Source: Paraburkholderia elongata
GTDB taxonomy: Bacteria; Pseudomonadota; Gammaproteobacteria; Burkholderiales; Burkholderiaceae
DNA length: 60,522 nucleotides
Direction: 5' to 3'
Assembly: GCF_013177735.1 (NCBI RefSeq)
Contig: NZ_WOEZ01000134.1
Span: 1-60,522 of the forward strand
This document shows, piece after piece, positions 17,528 through 26,674 of the stretch (position 1 is the stretch's first letter; the number at the start of each line of letters is the position of its first letter). The notes beneath the pieces were generated by a model. It searched no databases. It was given only the letters and a program-made list of their open reading frames with translations, and was not told the origin of the DNA. The position numbers and the translations under genes are program-made.

Positions 17528-17566
17528 CCGGTCTGTCCTTGAGATGGGCAATGGGGCCAACGACGC

Positions 17567-18235
17567 TTACAGGCCGAGTTCCGCGGCCAGATGCGGAATG
17601 TCGTTGACTTCGTAGTACTGGTAGTACGGCGTCGACGGTTCGTGGCCGCGCTTGACGAAGGCCTTGTGCTTGATACCCAGGTCGTGTGCGGTCATCAGGT
17701 CATAACGCAGGCTCGACGACACGTGCAACACATCTTCCGGATTGCAGTTCAACTGGTCGAACATGTACTCGAAGCCTTGCATGCGCGGCTTGTACGACTG
17801 CGCCTGCTCTGCCGTGAAGACCGCGTGGAACGGTGCGCCGAGCTTGTCGACGTTGCTCTGGATCTGGTTGTTCGACGCGTTCGAGAGAATCACCAGCTTG
17901 TACTTCTTCGCCAGACGCGAGAGGCCTTCCGGTACGTCCGGATGCGGACCCCAGGTCGGCACGGCCAGGTAGATCTTCTCGGCTTCCTTTTCATCGAACG
18001 CGACGTTCATGCGCTTGCATGCACGGCGCAAGGCGTTGACCACCACGTCGCGATACGGCTTCCATGCACCAAGCACTTCGTCGCGACGATAGCCCGCGTA
18101 GAACGCAACGAGCTTTTCCAGGTCTTCGGCGTTCAGCAGGTGGCCGAACATTTCGCGGGTCATGTCGGCCATACGGAACTTGGTGAGCGTGCCGTAGCAG
18201 TCGAAGGTGATGTATTTCGGTTCGAATTCGATCAT
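17567..18235 (-). CDS. HAD-family hydrolase, haloacid dehalogenase type II-like
   Basis: A 222-residue HAD-superfamily protein: motif I TFDCYGTL with nucleophile D12, motif II SNA (S118-N119), motif III lysine K149 in SYKPR, and the fourth loop SSSLRYDLMTA (173-183). The DxYGTL form and length are those of 2-haloacid dehalogenase type II proteins, but many are not dehalogenases and act on other small substrates. It is the first gene of the run leading into the amine oxidase and ABC genes. The usual SSNxWD motif of true L-2-haloacid dehalogenases is altered here, so dehalogenation should not be assumed. Confidence 0.75.
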   Translation of the reverse strand: MIEFEPKYITFDCYGTLTKFRMADMTREMFGHLLNAEDLEKLVAFYAGYRRDEVLGAWKPYRDVVVNALRRACKRMNVAFDEKEAEKIYLAVPTWGPHPDVPEGLSRLAKKYKLVILSNASNNQIQSNVDKLGAPFHAVFTAEQAQSYKPRMQGFEYMFDQLNCNPEDVLHVSSSLRYDLMTAHDLGIKHKAFVKRGHEPSTPYYQYYEVNDIPHLAAELGL

Positions 18236-18313
18236 GGTGCAGTCCTATCGTGGTGGCGAACCCACATTGAGTTCATTGGCGAAAACAGCAAAAGCTCATT
18301 CCTGTAAAAGATT

Positions 18314-18346
18314 TAATCAGCGCAAAAACATAGATGTTCCTGATTA
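18314..18346. promoter_or_regulatory. Inverted repeat upstream of the HAD-oxidase-ABC run
   Basis: TAATCAG (18314-18320) and CTGATTA (18340-18346) form a perfect 7-bp inverted repeat with a 19-nt spacer, in the 211-bp gap between the aldehyde dehydrogenase gene and the HAD gene. The surroundings are AT-rich compared with the flanking genes. It may be an operator for the downstream operon; no regulator can be assigned. Confidence 0.3.
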
Positions 18347-18446
18347 GGGCGCTGCTGATGACACAAACCATGCGTTTTGAGGCCGTTGCGCAGCACAGTC
18401 TGCGGTGGACGGGCTGGAAGCCCCGTCCGTATTGGTATTGGGGGAA

Positions 18447-19973
18447 TCAAGGCCGCAGGTCGATCAGCACGCTCTTGAAGCGCAGGTTTGCCTCGTAAGC
18501 CTGGCGGCCGAGGTCCTTGCCGATGCCGGAGCGCTTGTAGCCGCCTGTGGGGATCATGAAGTCGGAGGTGCGGCCGTAGCGGTTGACCCAGACCGTCCCC
18601 GCCTCGAGGCCACGCACGAAGCGCAGCGCCCGGCCGAGGTCGGCAGTGTGCACACCCGCAGCGAGGCCGTACTCGGGATGCTGGGCAAGCGAGAGCGCTT
18701 CTTCTTCGGTGTCGAAGGTCTGCAGCGTCAGCACGGGGCCGAACACTTCTTCGCGCACGGCTTCGGAGTGGGCCGTAACGTCCGTCAGGAGCGTCGGTGT
18801 ATAGAACGCCCCGCTCGACGCGCCAGCCGCCCCGCCGTCAATCCGCACGCCGCCATAGCGCAGCGTCGCGCCCGCCTCCAGCGTGCGCCCGACGATCCCT
18901 TCGATGCGCGCCGCCTGTGGCGCGGAGATGATCGGCGACAACGTGGTGCCGGTGGCCCACGTCGCGCCGGGTTTCAACTCGGCGAAGACCTTGCCGATGC
19001 GCTCGGCCAGCGGCTCCGCCAGGCTTCGCTCGACCAGCAGCCGCGAGCCCGCCACGCACACCTGGCCGGCGTTGCCGGTGATGGCGCCGGCGATCCGGCG
19101 GGCCACGTCGTCGAGACGCGGGGCATCGGCGAACACGATTTGCGGACTCTTGCCGCCGAGTTCGAGCGTGACCGGCTTGGTACCGCTATTGGCGCAAGCC
19201 GCCATGATCGCGGCGCCGGTACGCGTGGAGCCGGTGAAAGTGACCTTGCTGATCTTCGGATGGCGCACCAGTTCGTCGCCGGTGACGCGACCGTCGCCTT
19301 GAACCACGTTGAAGATACCCGCAGGCACGCCTGCCTGGATGGCCAGTTCGGCGAGCCGCAACACCGAAAACGGCGTCATCTCGGACGGCTTCAGCACGAC
19401 GGCGTTGCCCGCCGCCAGTGCGGGCGCGATCTTCCACGAAGCCATCACCAGCGGGAAGTTCCACGGCGCGATGGCACCGATCACGCCATACGGCTCAGCG
19501 ATCGTCATGCCGAGGTGGTCGTGATCGGTTGCGGTCACATCGCCGCCCAGCTTGTCGGCAAATTCGGCGTAGAAGCGGATGCCTTCGGCGGTGAACGGCA
19601 CATCCCAACCGATTGCCTGAGCGATCGGACGGGTCGAACCAAGCGCCTCCAGACGGCCCAAAAACGGCGCATCGGCTTCGACCAGCTCGGCGAAACGGCG
19701 CAGGATCTTCGCGCGCTCACGTGGCGCCATGCGCGCCCAGCCGCTCGTTCTAAAAGCCTGCCACGCGTTCTCCACCGCCCGATCCACCATCTCGGCGTCG
19801 GCGAGCGGCACAGAGGCGTAGATCACGCCGTCCGAGGGACGCGCCACCTCGATGCGGCGCCCGCCGCTACGCACGTCGCTGCGCACGCCGCTACGCACGC
19901 CCCCCTCCACATACTCACCGCCGATGAAATGCCCGCTGCGAATCGCGACGTCGTCCGGATTGAAGCTGTCCAT
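18447..19973 (-). CDS. NAD(P)-dependent aldehyde dehydrogenase (PuuC-like)
   Basis: Aldehyde dehydrogenase of 508 residues with the motifs expected for the superfamily: APWNFPL, LELGGK and NAGQVCVAGSR with the catalytic Cys. Its similarity to gamma-glutamyl-gamma-aminobutyraldehyde and related amine-derived aldehyde dehydrogenases fits a role after the neighbouring amine oxidase. The start MDSFNPDD has AGGAAA upstream; an in-frame TTG 6 bp earlier is possible. An unusual N-terminal insertion near residues 27-38 has VRSG, VRSD and VRSG in tandem, encoded by short repeated DNA. A 211-bp gap separates it from the HAD gene, so it may be transcribed separately. Confidence 0.85.
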   Translation of the reverse strand: MDSFNPDDVAIRSGHFIGGEYVEGGVRSGVRSDVRSGGRRIEVARPSDGVIYASVPLADAEMVDRAVENAWQAFRTSGWARMAPRERAKILRRFAELVEADAPFLGRLEALGSTRPIAQAIGWDVPFTAEGIRFYAEFADKLGGDVTATDHDHLGMTIAEPYGVIGAIAPWNFPLVMASWKIAPALAAGNAVVLKPSEMTPFSVLRLAELAIQAGVPAGIFNVVQGDGRVTGDELVRHPKISKVTFTGSTRTGAAIMAACANSGTKPVTLELGGKSPQIVFADAPRLDDVARRIAGAITGNAGQVCVAGSRLLVERSLAEPLAERIGKVFAELKPGATWATGTTLSPIISAPQAARIEGIVGRTLEAGATLRYGGVRIDGGAAGASSGAFYTPTLLTDVTAHSEAVREEVFGPVLTLQTFDTEEEALSLAQHPEYGLAAGVHTADLGRALRFVRGLEAGTVWVNRYGRTSDFMIPTGGYKRSGIGKDLGRQAYEANLRFKSVLIDLRP

Positions 19974-20252
19974 GAGCAAAGTTTCCTGTGTGACTGGCTG
20001 TTAGTCCCGGGCGGTGCGTCTCGACCACGCCGCCGCCATGACAAAATCGTAGAGCCGCGGGCGCGGCATATGTCGCCGACAAAAATCCCTCCACGGCAGA
20101 ACACGCTTGTAATGAGCCCCCAGACTGGGTGTTTTGCATCGATTTGCGATGCGGCCCTTTCCAGCGCCCCGGATAAAAAGATCGTCCTAGTCACACCGCG
20201 CACCGGATGACAAAGTGACGGCGTAAGCCTTCAGCCATTCTGGGAGTACGGC

Positions 20253-21152
20253 GTGTCCGATTCGATTACCTATAGACCCTTCACCCACGACGACATCGCC
20301 GCCGCGCATGCGCTGACGGTCGAGCTCAAATGGCCGCATCGCGCGGACGACTGGAGATTCGTCGCGCAATTGGGTGTGGGTTTCGTTGCGGAAGACGCGA
20401 GCGGCGTGATCGGCACGGCGTTGTGCTGGAAATACGGCGCCGACCGGGCCTCGCTCGGCATGGTGATCGTGTCCCCCGAGCAGCAAGGGCGCGGCATCGG
20501 CAGAAAGCTGATGGATCTGGTGCTGGAAGAACTCGGCGGCCGGGTTACGTTTCTGCACGCCACCACGGCGGGACAGCCTTTGTACGAAAAGCTCGGCTTT
20601 CGCGCGGTCGGCACGCTAGACCAGCATCAGGGCGCGGCATTCCAGCCGCCGCTCGTTTCCTTGCCGCCCGGGGAACGCTTGCGCCCGCTCGGCTCGAGCG
20701 ATACGGCGCGGCTGGTCGAACTGGCGTCGCAGGCAAGCGGCCTCGACCGTGGAGAAGTCTTGCCCGCACTGTTGAGCGCCGCCGATGGCATCGCCCTCGA
20801 TCGCGACGGCGAGCTGATCGGCTTCGCCCTGTTCCGCCGCTTCGGACGGGGCTTTGCGATTGGACCGGTTGTCGCGCCCGCGTCGAAGGATTCGAGCCGC
20901 GCCAAGGCGTTGATCAGCCACTGGCTGGCGCTTAACGAGGGCGTCTTCGTACGCATCGATACGCCGGGCGAGAGCGGGCTAACCGAATGGCTGGAGCAGT
21001 TGGGACTGCCGCGGGTCGATACGGTCGTCAAAATGGTTCAGCACGCCACGCCCGCCGATCTTGCGAACGCAGGCAATGCAAGCGCCAGCACCGCCACCGG
21101 CAAGAACGCGCCTTATCTGCAATACGGCATCATCAATCAGGCGATCTGCTGA
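20253..21152 (+). CDS. GNAT-family N-acetyltransferase, tandem-domain type
   Basis: A 299-residue protein with an N-terminal GNAT domain (about 5-135) carrying the acetyl-CoA loop PEQQGRGIGRKLM, followed by a second, degenerate GNAT-like domain (about 140-280). The start is GTG. The gene for a GhrA-like reductase begins 6 bp after its stop, so the two are co-transcribed. Acetylation of a small amine or amino acid is likely from the family, but the substrate is unknown. Confidence 0.8.
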   Translation: MSDSITYRPFTHDDIAAAHALTVELKWPHRADDWRFVAQLGVGFVAEDASGVIGTALCWKYGADRASLGMVIVSPEQQGRGIGRKLMDLVLEELGGRVTFLHATTAGQPLYEKLGFRAVGTLDQHQGAAFQPPLVSLPPGERLRPLGSSDTARLVELASQASGLDRGEVLPALLSAADGIALDRDGELIGFALFRRFGRGFAIGPVVAPASKDSSRAKALISHWLALNEGVFVRIDTPGESGLTEWLEQLGLPRVDTVVKMVQHATPADLANAGNASASTATGKNAPYLQYGIINQAIC

Positions 21153-21158
21153 TCCATC

Positions 21159-22085
21159 ATGGCCTTCCTTTATAAAGCCGACCCGGCGCGTGGCGCGCAA
21201 TGGGCCAAACTCTTCGCGCAGAAAGCGCCGGACCTGCCGTTTCATATCTGGCCCGACCTCGGCAACCCGGCCGCGATCCGCTACCTCGCCGCCTGGCAAC
21301 CGCCGGAAGATCCCACCCGCACCTTCCCGAACCTCGAAATCGTGTTCTCGGTCGGCGCGGGCATCGACCAGTTCGACCTGTCAGGCGTGCCGGCACATAT
21401 ACCGGTGGTGCGGATGATCGAGCCAGGCATTGTCGAAGGAATGGTCGAGTACGTCACGCAAGCCGTGCTGACGATTCATCGCGATCTGTTCGACTATGGT
21501 CTTCAGCAACAACAGCAGGTCTGGCGTGAACTGCCGCTCAAGCTGGCCAGCGCGCGCCGCATTGGCGTGCTGGGGCTCGGCGTGCTGGGTACGGCGGTGC
21601 TGGAAAAGCTGCGGCTATTCGGCTTCGCTTGCGCGGGTTGGAGCCGTTCGCCGCGCGAGATCGAGGGCGTCGATTGCTATGCAGGCGAAGGCGCGCTGGA
21701 TGAGTTTCTCGCCCGCACCGACATCCTGATCTGCCTGTTGCCGCTAACGCCCGCCACACGCGGCCTGCTCGATGCCGGCTTGTTCGCGAAGCTGCCGCGC
21801 GGCGCGTCGCTGATTCAAACAGGGCGCGGTCCGCATCTGAACCAGGATGATCTGCTGGCGGCGCTAGACAGCGGCCAGTTGCACAACGCCATTCTCGACG
21901 TCACCGATCCCGAGCCGCTGCCCGCCGGTCATCCGTTGTGGACGCATCCACGTGTGCGCATCACGCCCCATATCGCCAGCGCTACGCGGCCCGAAAGCGC
22001 CGTCGACGTAGTGCTCGATAATCTGCGCCGCCATCGCAAAGGCCTGCCGATGCTCGGTCAGATTGACCGGACCCGGGGATATTGA
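21159..22085 (+). CDS. ghrA: Glyoxylate/hydroxypyruvate reductase A-like 2-hydroxyacid dehydrogenase
   Basis: D-isomer-specific 2-hydroxyacid dehydrogenase of 308 residues. The NAD(P)-binding motif is IGVLGLGVLGTAV, and the catalytic Arg and His segments appear in QTGRGPHL and ITPHIAS. The short N-terminal domain and total length match GhrA rather than GhrB or PdxB. It reduces glyoxylate or hydroxypyruvate in the cytoplasm. It follows the GNAT gene by 6 bp and precedes the aminotransferase by 183 bp. Confidence 0.85.
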   Translation: MAFLYKADPARGAQWAKLFAQKAPDLPFHIWPDLGNPAAIRYLAAWQPPEDPTRTFPNLEIVFSVGAGIDQFDLSGVPAHIPVVRMIEPGIVEGMVEYVTQAVLTIHRDLFDYGLQQQQQVWRELPLKLASARRIGVLGLGVLGTAVLEKLRLFGFACAGWSRSPREIEGVDCYAGEGALDEFLARTDILICLLPLTPATRGLLDAGLFAKLPRGASLIQTGRGPHLNQDDLLAALDSGQLHNAILDVTDPEPLPAGHPLWTHPRVRITPHIASATRPESAVDVVLDNLRRHRKGLPMLGQIDRTRGY

Positions 22086-22268
22086 ACGCGGCACTGATTG
22101 AAACGCCCACCCGCCGCGGCTTTTCAGCGTCCGCAGCAGAAAATGCTAAGGCCACGTATCAAAACGCGTCGGGTGCGCTTTTCGGACAATTGTTTAGGTG
22201 AGCAGGTGATCCTCGTGGGTCAGTAGTATGGAACGGTCAACAGCCCTTTCCCGCGACGAGAAACCATC

Positions 22269-23666
22269 ATGCCGATTCATTCGCTTATCGAAGCCGACCG
22301 CAAGCATCTGATTCACCCGGTTATCAACTACCGCGCGCACGAAGCCCGCGGCGTTACCGTCCTCGAGTCCGCCCGCGGCGCGTTCCTGCGCGACGCGGCC
22401 GGCAACGAACTGCTCGACGCCTTCTCGGGCCTGTGGTGCGTCAATGTAGGCTACGGCCAGCAGAGCATTGTCGATGCCGCCACCGAGCAGATGAAGAAAC
22501 TGCCCTACGCGACCGGCTATTTCCATTTCGGCTCGGCCCCGGCGATCGAATTGGCGCAAAAGCTGGTGGAAGTGTCGCCAGCTTCGCTGCAACACGTGTA
22601 TTTCACGCTCGGCGGTTCCGATGCAGTCGATTCGGCCATCCGTTTCATCACACACTACTTCAACGCAACCGGGCGGCCGTCGAAGAAACACATCATCGCA
22701 CTGCAACGCGGCTACCACGGCTCGTCGACGATGGGCGCAGGGCTGACCGCATTGCCCGCGTTTCACCGCAATTTCGATCTGCCGCTGCCGAACCAGCATC
22801 ACCTGCCGTCGCCGTACGCGTACCGCAACGATTTCGCCGACGACGCCGCGTTGATCGCCGCCTCGGTGGCCGCGCTCGAAGCGAAGGTGGCCGAGCTCGG
22901 CGCGGACAACGTCGCGGCCTTCTTCTGCGAACCGATTCAGGGCTCGGGCGGCGTGATCGTGCCGCCGGTCGGCTGGTTGAAAGCGATGCGTGAAAGCTGC
23001 CGTAAGCTCGGCATTCTGTTCGTCGCCGATGAAGTCATCACCGGTTTCGGCCGTACGGGTCCGCTATTCGCGTGCCAGGGCGAAAACGTCGAACCGGATT
23101 TGATGACGGTGGCAAAGGGTTTGACCTCAGGCTATGCGCCGATGGGCGCCGTGCTGATGTCTGATGAAATCTATCAAGGTATCGCCGATGGCGACGCCGA
23201 AGCGATCGTCGGCCACGGCCATACGTATTCGGCGCATCCGGTCAGCGCGGCGATCGGTCTCGAAGTGCTGCGCCTCTATCACGAAGGCGGCCTGCTTGCG
23301 AACGGCGTGGCACGAGGCCCGCGTTTCGCCCGCGGCCTCGACGCGCTGCTCGCGCATCCGCTGGTGGGCGACTCGCGCCATCGTGGCCTGCTCGGCGCAC
23401 TCGAACTGGTATCGGACAAAGACAGCAAGGCAGGTTTCGATCCTGCGCTGAAACTGTCCGAACGGATCGCTGCTGCGGCGTATGAAAACCGCCTGATTTT
23501 CCGCGCGTTCGGCGACAACATTCTCGGCTTTGCGCCGGCGCTGTCGTACACGGAGGCGGAGTTCGATCTGATGTTCGAGCGCCTCGAAAAGACCCTCGAC
23601 GACGTTCTCGCGCAAGCCGATGTCCGGGCCGCGCTGAAGGTCAAAAATCATGCCACTGCATGCTAG
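22269..23666 (+). CDS. Class III (omega) aminotransferase, SpuC-like
   Basis: PLP-dependent aminotransferase of 465 residues, family of putrescine/beta-alanine/4-aminobutyrate:pyruvate transaminases. The PLP lysine is K283 in TVAKGLTSGYAPMGA, the cofactor Asp lies in FVADEVITGFGRTG, and GSDAVDSAIR binds the phosphate. It probably moves an amino group from a diamine or omega-amino acid to pyruvate. The divergent context of amine oxidases upstream and an Lrp/AsnC regulator 53 bp downstream fits polyamine or omega-amino-acid catabolism; the precise donor is inference. Confidence 0.85.
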   Translation: MPIHSLIEADRKHLIHPVINYRAHEARGVTVLESARGAFLRDAAGNELLDAFSGLWCVNVGYGQQSIVDAATEQMKKLPYATGYFHFGSAPAIELAQKLVEVSPASLQHVYFTLGGSDAVDSAIRFITHYFNATGRPSKKHIIALQRGYHGSSTMGAGLTALPAFHRNFDLPLPNQHHLPSPYAYRNDFADDAALIAASVAALEAKVAELGADNVAAFFCEPIQGSGGVIVPPVGWLKAMRESCRKLGILFVADEVITGFGRTGPLFACQGENVEPDLMTVAKGLTSGYAPMGAVLMSDEIYQGIADGDAEAIVGHGHTYSAHPVSAAIGLEVLRLYHEGGLLANGVARGPRFARGLDALLAHPLVGDSRHRGLLGALELVSDKDSKAGFDPALKLSERIAAAAYENRLIFRAFGDNILGFAPALSYTEAEFDLMFERLEKTLDDVLAQADVRAALKVKNHATAC

Positions 23667-23671
23667 AGTAG

Positions 23672-23689
23672 AGGGTCCTTCGAGACCCT
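23672..23689 (+). terminator. Weak hairpin between aminotransferase and Lrp genes
   Basis: AGGGTC (23672-23677) and GACCCT (23684-23689) form a 6-bp stem around the stable CTTCGA loop, followed by only TTTC. It lies 5 bp after the aminotransferase stop. The T tract is too short for a confident terminator; attenuation between the two genes is possible. Confidence 0.35.
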
Positions 23690-23719
23690 TTCACCCATCG
23701 CCGGAGCGATAACGTTACG

Positions 23720-24217
23720 ATGAGCAGCGACAGCAAGCTAGACCGAATTGACCTGCGCATACTTTCACAGTTGCAGAAGAAAGGCCGCATAACCAACGTC
23801 GAGCTTGCCGACGCGGTCGGCCTTTCGCCCAGTCCTTGCCTTATCCGCGTCAAGCGTCTGGAGAAAGCCGGCTACATCATCGGCTACGGCGCGCAGATCC
23901 AGCTCGAAAAACTCGGCGACGTGCAGATCGTGTTTACCGAAGTCACGCTCGCCGATCATCGGCGGGAAGATTTCATCAAGTTCGTGAATGCGATCAAAGA
24001 CGTCGACGAGATCGTCGAGTGCCATCTGGCGAGCGGCGGCTATGACTATTTGCTGAAGTTCGTCACGCGCAGCGTGAGCCACTATCAGAGCATTGTCGAG
24101 GGCTTGCTGGAGCGCGATATCGGCATCGAGAAGTACTTCAGCTACGTGATCATCAAGTCGCCGTTCGTGAAGAGTCACTATCCGCTCGAAACGTTGTTCT
24201 CGCAGAACCACAACTAG
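23720..24217 (+). CDS. Lrp/AsnC-family transcriptional regulator
   Basis: A 165-residue regulator with an N-terminal HTH (about 5-60; LDRIDLRILSQLQKKGRITN and ELADAVGLSPSPCLIRVKRL) and a C-terminal RAM ligand-binding domain ending with YFSYVIIKS. It probably controls the adjacent aminotransferase in response to an amino acid. Length is typical. It converges with the LptD-like gene, with only 14 bp between the two stop codons. Confidence 0.88.
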   Translation: MSSDSKLDRIDLRILSQLQKKGRITNVELADAVGLSPSPCLIRVKRLEKAGYIIGYGAQIQLEKLGDVQIVFTEVTLADHRREDFIKFVNAIKDVDEIVECHLASGGYDYLLKFVTRSVSHYQSIVEGLLERDIGIEKYFSYVIIKSPFVKSHYPLETLFSQNHN

Positions 24218-24231
24218 TACGACATCCCGTC

Positions 24232-26571
24232 TTACGGATAATCGCTAAACCGCGACGTCGGTTCGCTTTCCGTTGTCGCCGGCGTATAACCAGGCACATT
24301 CGCGCGAAACTGATTGAGCAAGCCGTTATCGACCTGGGAAAAGCCTTTGAGCTGGAGCTGCATCAACACACGCGTGCCCGTGCTGGGCGACGTGGTCGAG
24401 CTGGTGGCGTTGGTGTATTTCTCGAACGCCACGCCGAGCGACCAGCAATCCGCATCGTATTGAAGTCCCAGCAAGCCTGCCATCAGCCGATGGGTGCTCA
24501 TGTCGTAATTGATACGCGCAACGCTGCCAACGTTGTGCGAGAGCGGCCATTGCTCAGACACGATGAACTGATTGACCGGTTGATAGTCGAGCGTGCTGTT
24601 GGCGCGCGTGTAGCGATACGCGACATTCAACACCTGCCGTGCGGCCGGCGACCAGCCGAAACCGGCTTCCGCATTCGTGAGATAGCGGTTGGCCTGGCTG
24701 TACTCCACGGCCTGTTCCGCTGAAAAACCCGGACCCAGCTTGTACGAGGCGCCGCCAATCACACTTGTGCGCGCGACGGTGCCAATTGCATCGTCTGTGT
24801 TGAGGGTCACGCGTGGCGTGCGAAAGTCGTACTGCTCGGCAAGGACGAAACGGGCCCGTTCGTCGCCACTCGCAGGATCGATGAAACGCGTCGTCAAGGC
24901 CGCAGTGAGGCGGTTGGCATCGGACACCCGATCATTGCCGACGAAGCTGTTGGGCATGAACAGTTCCGCCAGCCCGAAATCGGCCGTCGCCGTATCGAAC
25001 AACGGCGCGAACGACTGGTTGCGGTAAGGCGTGTACACATAGAACAGCCGCGGTTCGAGCGTCTGAATGTACGACTGCCCGAAGAGCCGCACGCTTCGTT
25101 CGAAGCGCATTCCCGAATCGAGGCTGAATGTCGGCACGTTGACGTCGAACGTCTTCGGCTGCCCGGCAGGCGCATTCGATCCGATCGTCGTCAGGTCATA
25201 CGCCGCGAAATGCCATGCGAGCTTCGGCGTAATGAACCAGCCGGGACGCTCGATCGGATAGCTGACGTACGGGTTGAAAACGAAGCGGCTGCCTTGTGTC
25301 GCATCCGCTGACGAGATCGTGAAGCGCGTCGCATCCGCTTCGGCGCCGAAGTCGAAACCGCCCACGTTATAGCGCGCGTAATGAACATTGACCTGCGGTT
25401 CGCGGTTATACGTCGAGTCGCTGGTAAAAGCTTGCCAACGTTGCTCGCGAGCCAACACACTCCACGGTCCGTTTGTGTAAGTCAAACCCGCTTCCTGCTG
25501 ATACAGCGTGGTGGAACCCGTCGGAAACGCGACACCCGACGCAAGATCGGTCACCACCGTCGAGTCCGACACCCGGTTGTAGTTGACGTAGGCGCCAAAG
25601 CCCGAGCCGAGCTTCCAGTTCTGACTCAGCGCAATCGAGTAACGGTCGGTTTTGGTGATCGCATCGTGCGGCAGCCACGCGACCGAGATCGACCCCGAAT
25701 CGTTCGGCTGGAGATAGCGGTAGTCTGCCGTCAACATCTCGCCTCGTTTCGACATGATGCGAGGCGTTAGCGTCAAATCATAGTTCGGTGCGAGGTTGAA
25801 GTAGTACGGCAACGCGACGTCGACACCGTTGGTCGAACTGATCGAGAACGTGGGCGGCAGCAAGCCGCTGCGCCGCGCGCCGGACAAGGGAAACGATAAC
25901 CACGGACTCGCCAGGAGCGGCACACCCTGGAAAAACAGCACGCCGTTATGTGCGATCCCTTCGTCGTTGCCGCTGTCGATGTCGAATTCGGATGCCTTCA
26001 GATACCACGCAGGATCCGACTCGCATTGGCAGGTGCTGTACGTGCCGTGATGAACGACCGTGCGCTCGTTATCGACCAGATCCACGCGTTGAGCGCTACC
26101 CCATCCTCCCGTTAGATGAAACCGATACTTGGGCACGCTGATGTAGCCTTCATTCGCTTCGACGTAAAAATGCGCGTCCGGACCATCGAACACATTGCCG
26201 TTGTCGACCAGTCGCACCTGTCCGTAAGCGTCGGCCTTATCGGTATCGACGTCGTAGTGCAGCGCATCGCCCTTGACGATCGACGCGTAGCGCCGCAGTT
26301 GTGCGTGTCCCTTCAGCGAAACGTCCGTGCCGGTCGTGGTGGTGGCTGAATCGGCAATGACCGAAGTAGCGGGCTTGTCGCCCGCCGGTAAGGGCTGCTC
26401 GGTCAATTGCGGATCAAGCCGCAGACCCCAGATACCGTCGAGCGGTTCCGGAATCGCAGACGCGCCGACTAATTGTGCATATCCGGCAAGCGGCACGCAT
26501 CCAGCCGTACCCAGCATGAACGAAACGAGAGGCCTTAAGCGTAGGCGTCGAAATACACCGCGTAGTATCAA
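24232..26571 (-). CDS. LptD-like outer-membrane LPS assembly protein, probable paralogue
   Basis: A 779-residue OstA/LptD-family protein: signal region (residues 1-32, ending GYAQ), an OstA/LptA-like N-terminal domain (about 80-190; DALHYDVDTDKADAYGQVRL) and a long beta-barrel region rich in alternating aromatic and polar residues. Cysteines occur in STCQCESDP and near the C-terminus in DADCWSLGV; canonical LptD has a C-terminal Cys pair where this has one Cys. The essential lptD is normally next to surA; here no surA is present and the gene sits near a bamA-like gene, so a second copy is likely. The start is TTG; a later ATG within the signal region is an alternative. Confidence 0.82.
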   Translation of the reverse strand: MILRGVFRRLRLRPLVSFMLGTAGCVPLAGYAQLVGASAIPEPLDGIWGLRLDPQLTEQPLPAGDKPATSVIADSATTTTGTDVSLKGHAQLRRYASIVKGDALHYDVDTDKADAYGQVRLVDNGNVFDGPDAHFYVEANEGYISVPKYRFHLTGGWGSAQRVDLVDNERTVVHHGTYSTCQCESDPAWYLKASEFDIDSGNDEGIAHNGVLFFQGVPLLASPWLSFPLSGARRSGLLPPTFSISSTNGVDVALPYYFNLAPNYDLTLTPRIMSKRGEMLTADYRYLQPNDSGSISVAWLPHDAITKTDRYSIALSQNWKLGSGFGAYVNYNRVSDSTVVTDLASGVAFPTGSTTLYQQEAGLTYTNGPWSVLAREQRWQAFTSDSTYNREPQVNVHYARYNVGGFDFGAEADATRFTISSADATQGSRFVFNPYVSYPIERPGWFITPKLAWHFAAYDLTTIGSNAPAGQPKTFDVNVPTFSLDSGMRFERSVRLFGQSYIQTLEPRLFYVYTPYRNQSFAPLFDTATADFGLAELFMPNSFVGNDRVSDANRLTAALTTRFIDPASGDERARFVLAEQYDFRTPRVTLNTDDAIGTVARTSVIGGASYKLGPGFSAEQAVEYSQANRYLTNAEAGFGWSPAARQVLNVAYRYTRANSTLDYQPVNQFIVSEQWPLSHNVGSVARINYDMSTHRLMAGLLGLQYDADCWSLGVAFEKYTNATSSTTSPSTGTRVLMQLQLKGFSQVDNGLLNQFRANVPGYTPATTESEPTSRFSDYP

Positions 26572-26674
26572 AACAGATAAGGATCGGAAAGGATGACAGA
26601 CGCATCAAGGCGGCATCAAGGCGAACAGAAGCCCTGAGCTGCGTCAGGATGAACAGCGGCGAGTGCCCGCGGCG

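Noticed and set aside
16253..19973. Full Puu (gamma-glutamylputrescine) pathway
   Set aside because: PuuB-like and PuuC-like genes are present but no PuuA ligase or PuuD hydrolase, so the specific pathway is not claimed.
18405..20210. Plus-strand frame of 601 codons opposite the aldehyde dehydrogenase
   Set aside because: Antisense shadow; the aldehyde dehydrogenase has all catalytic motifs.
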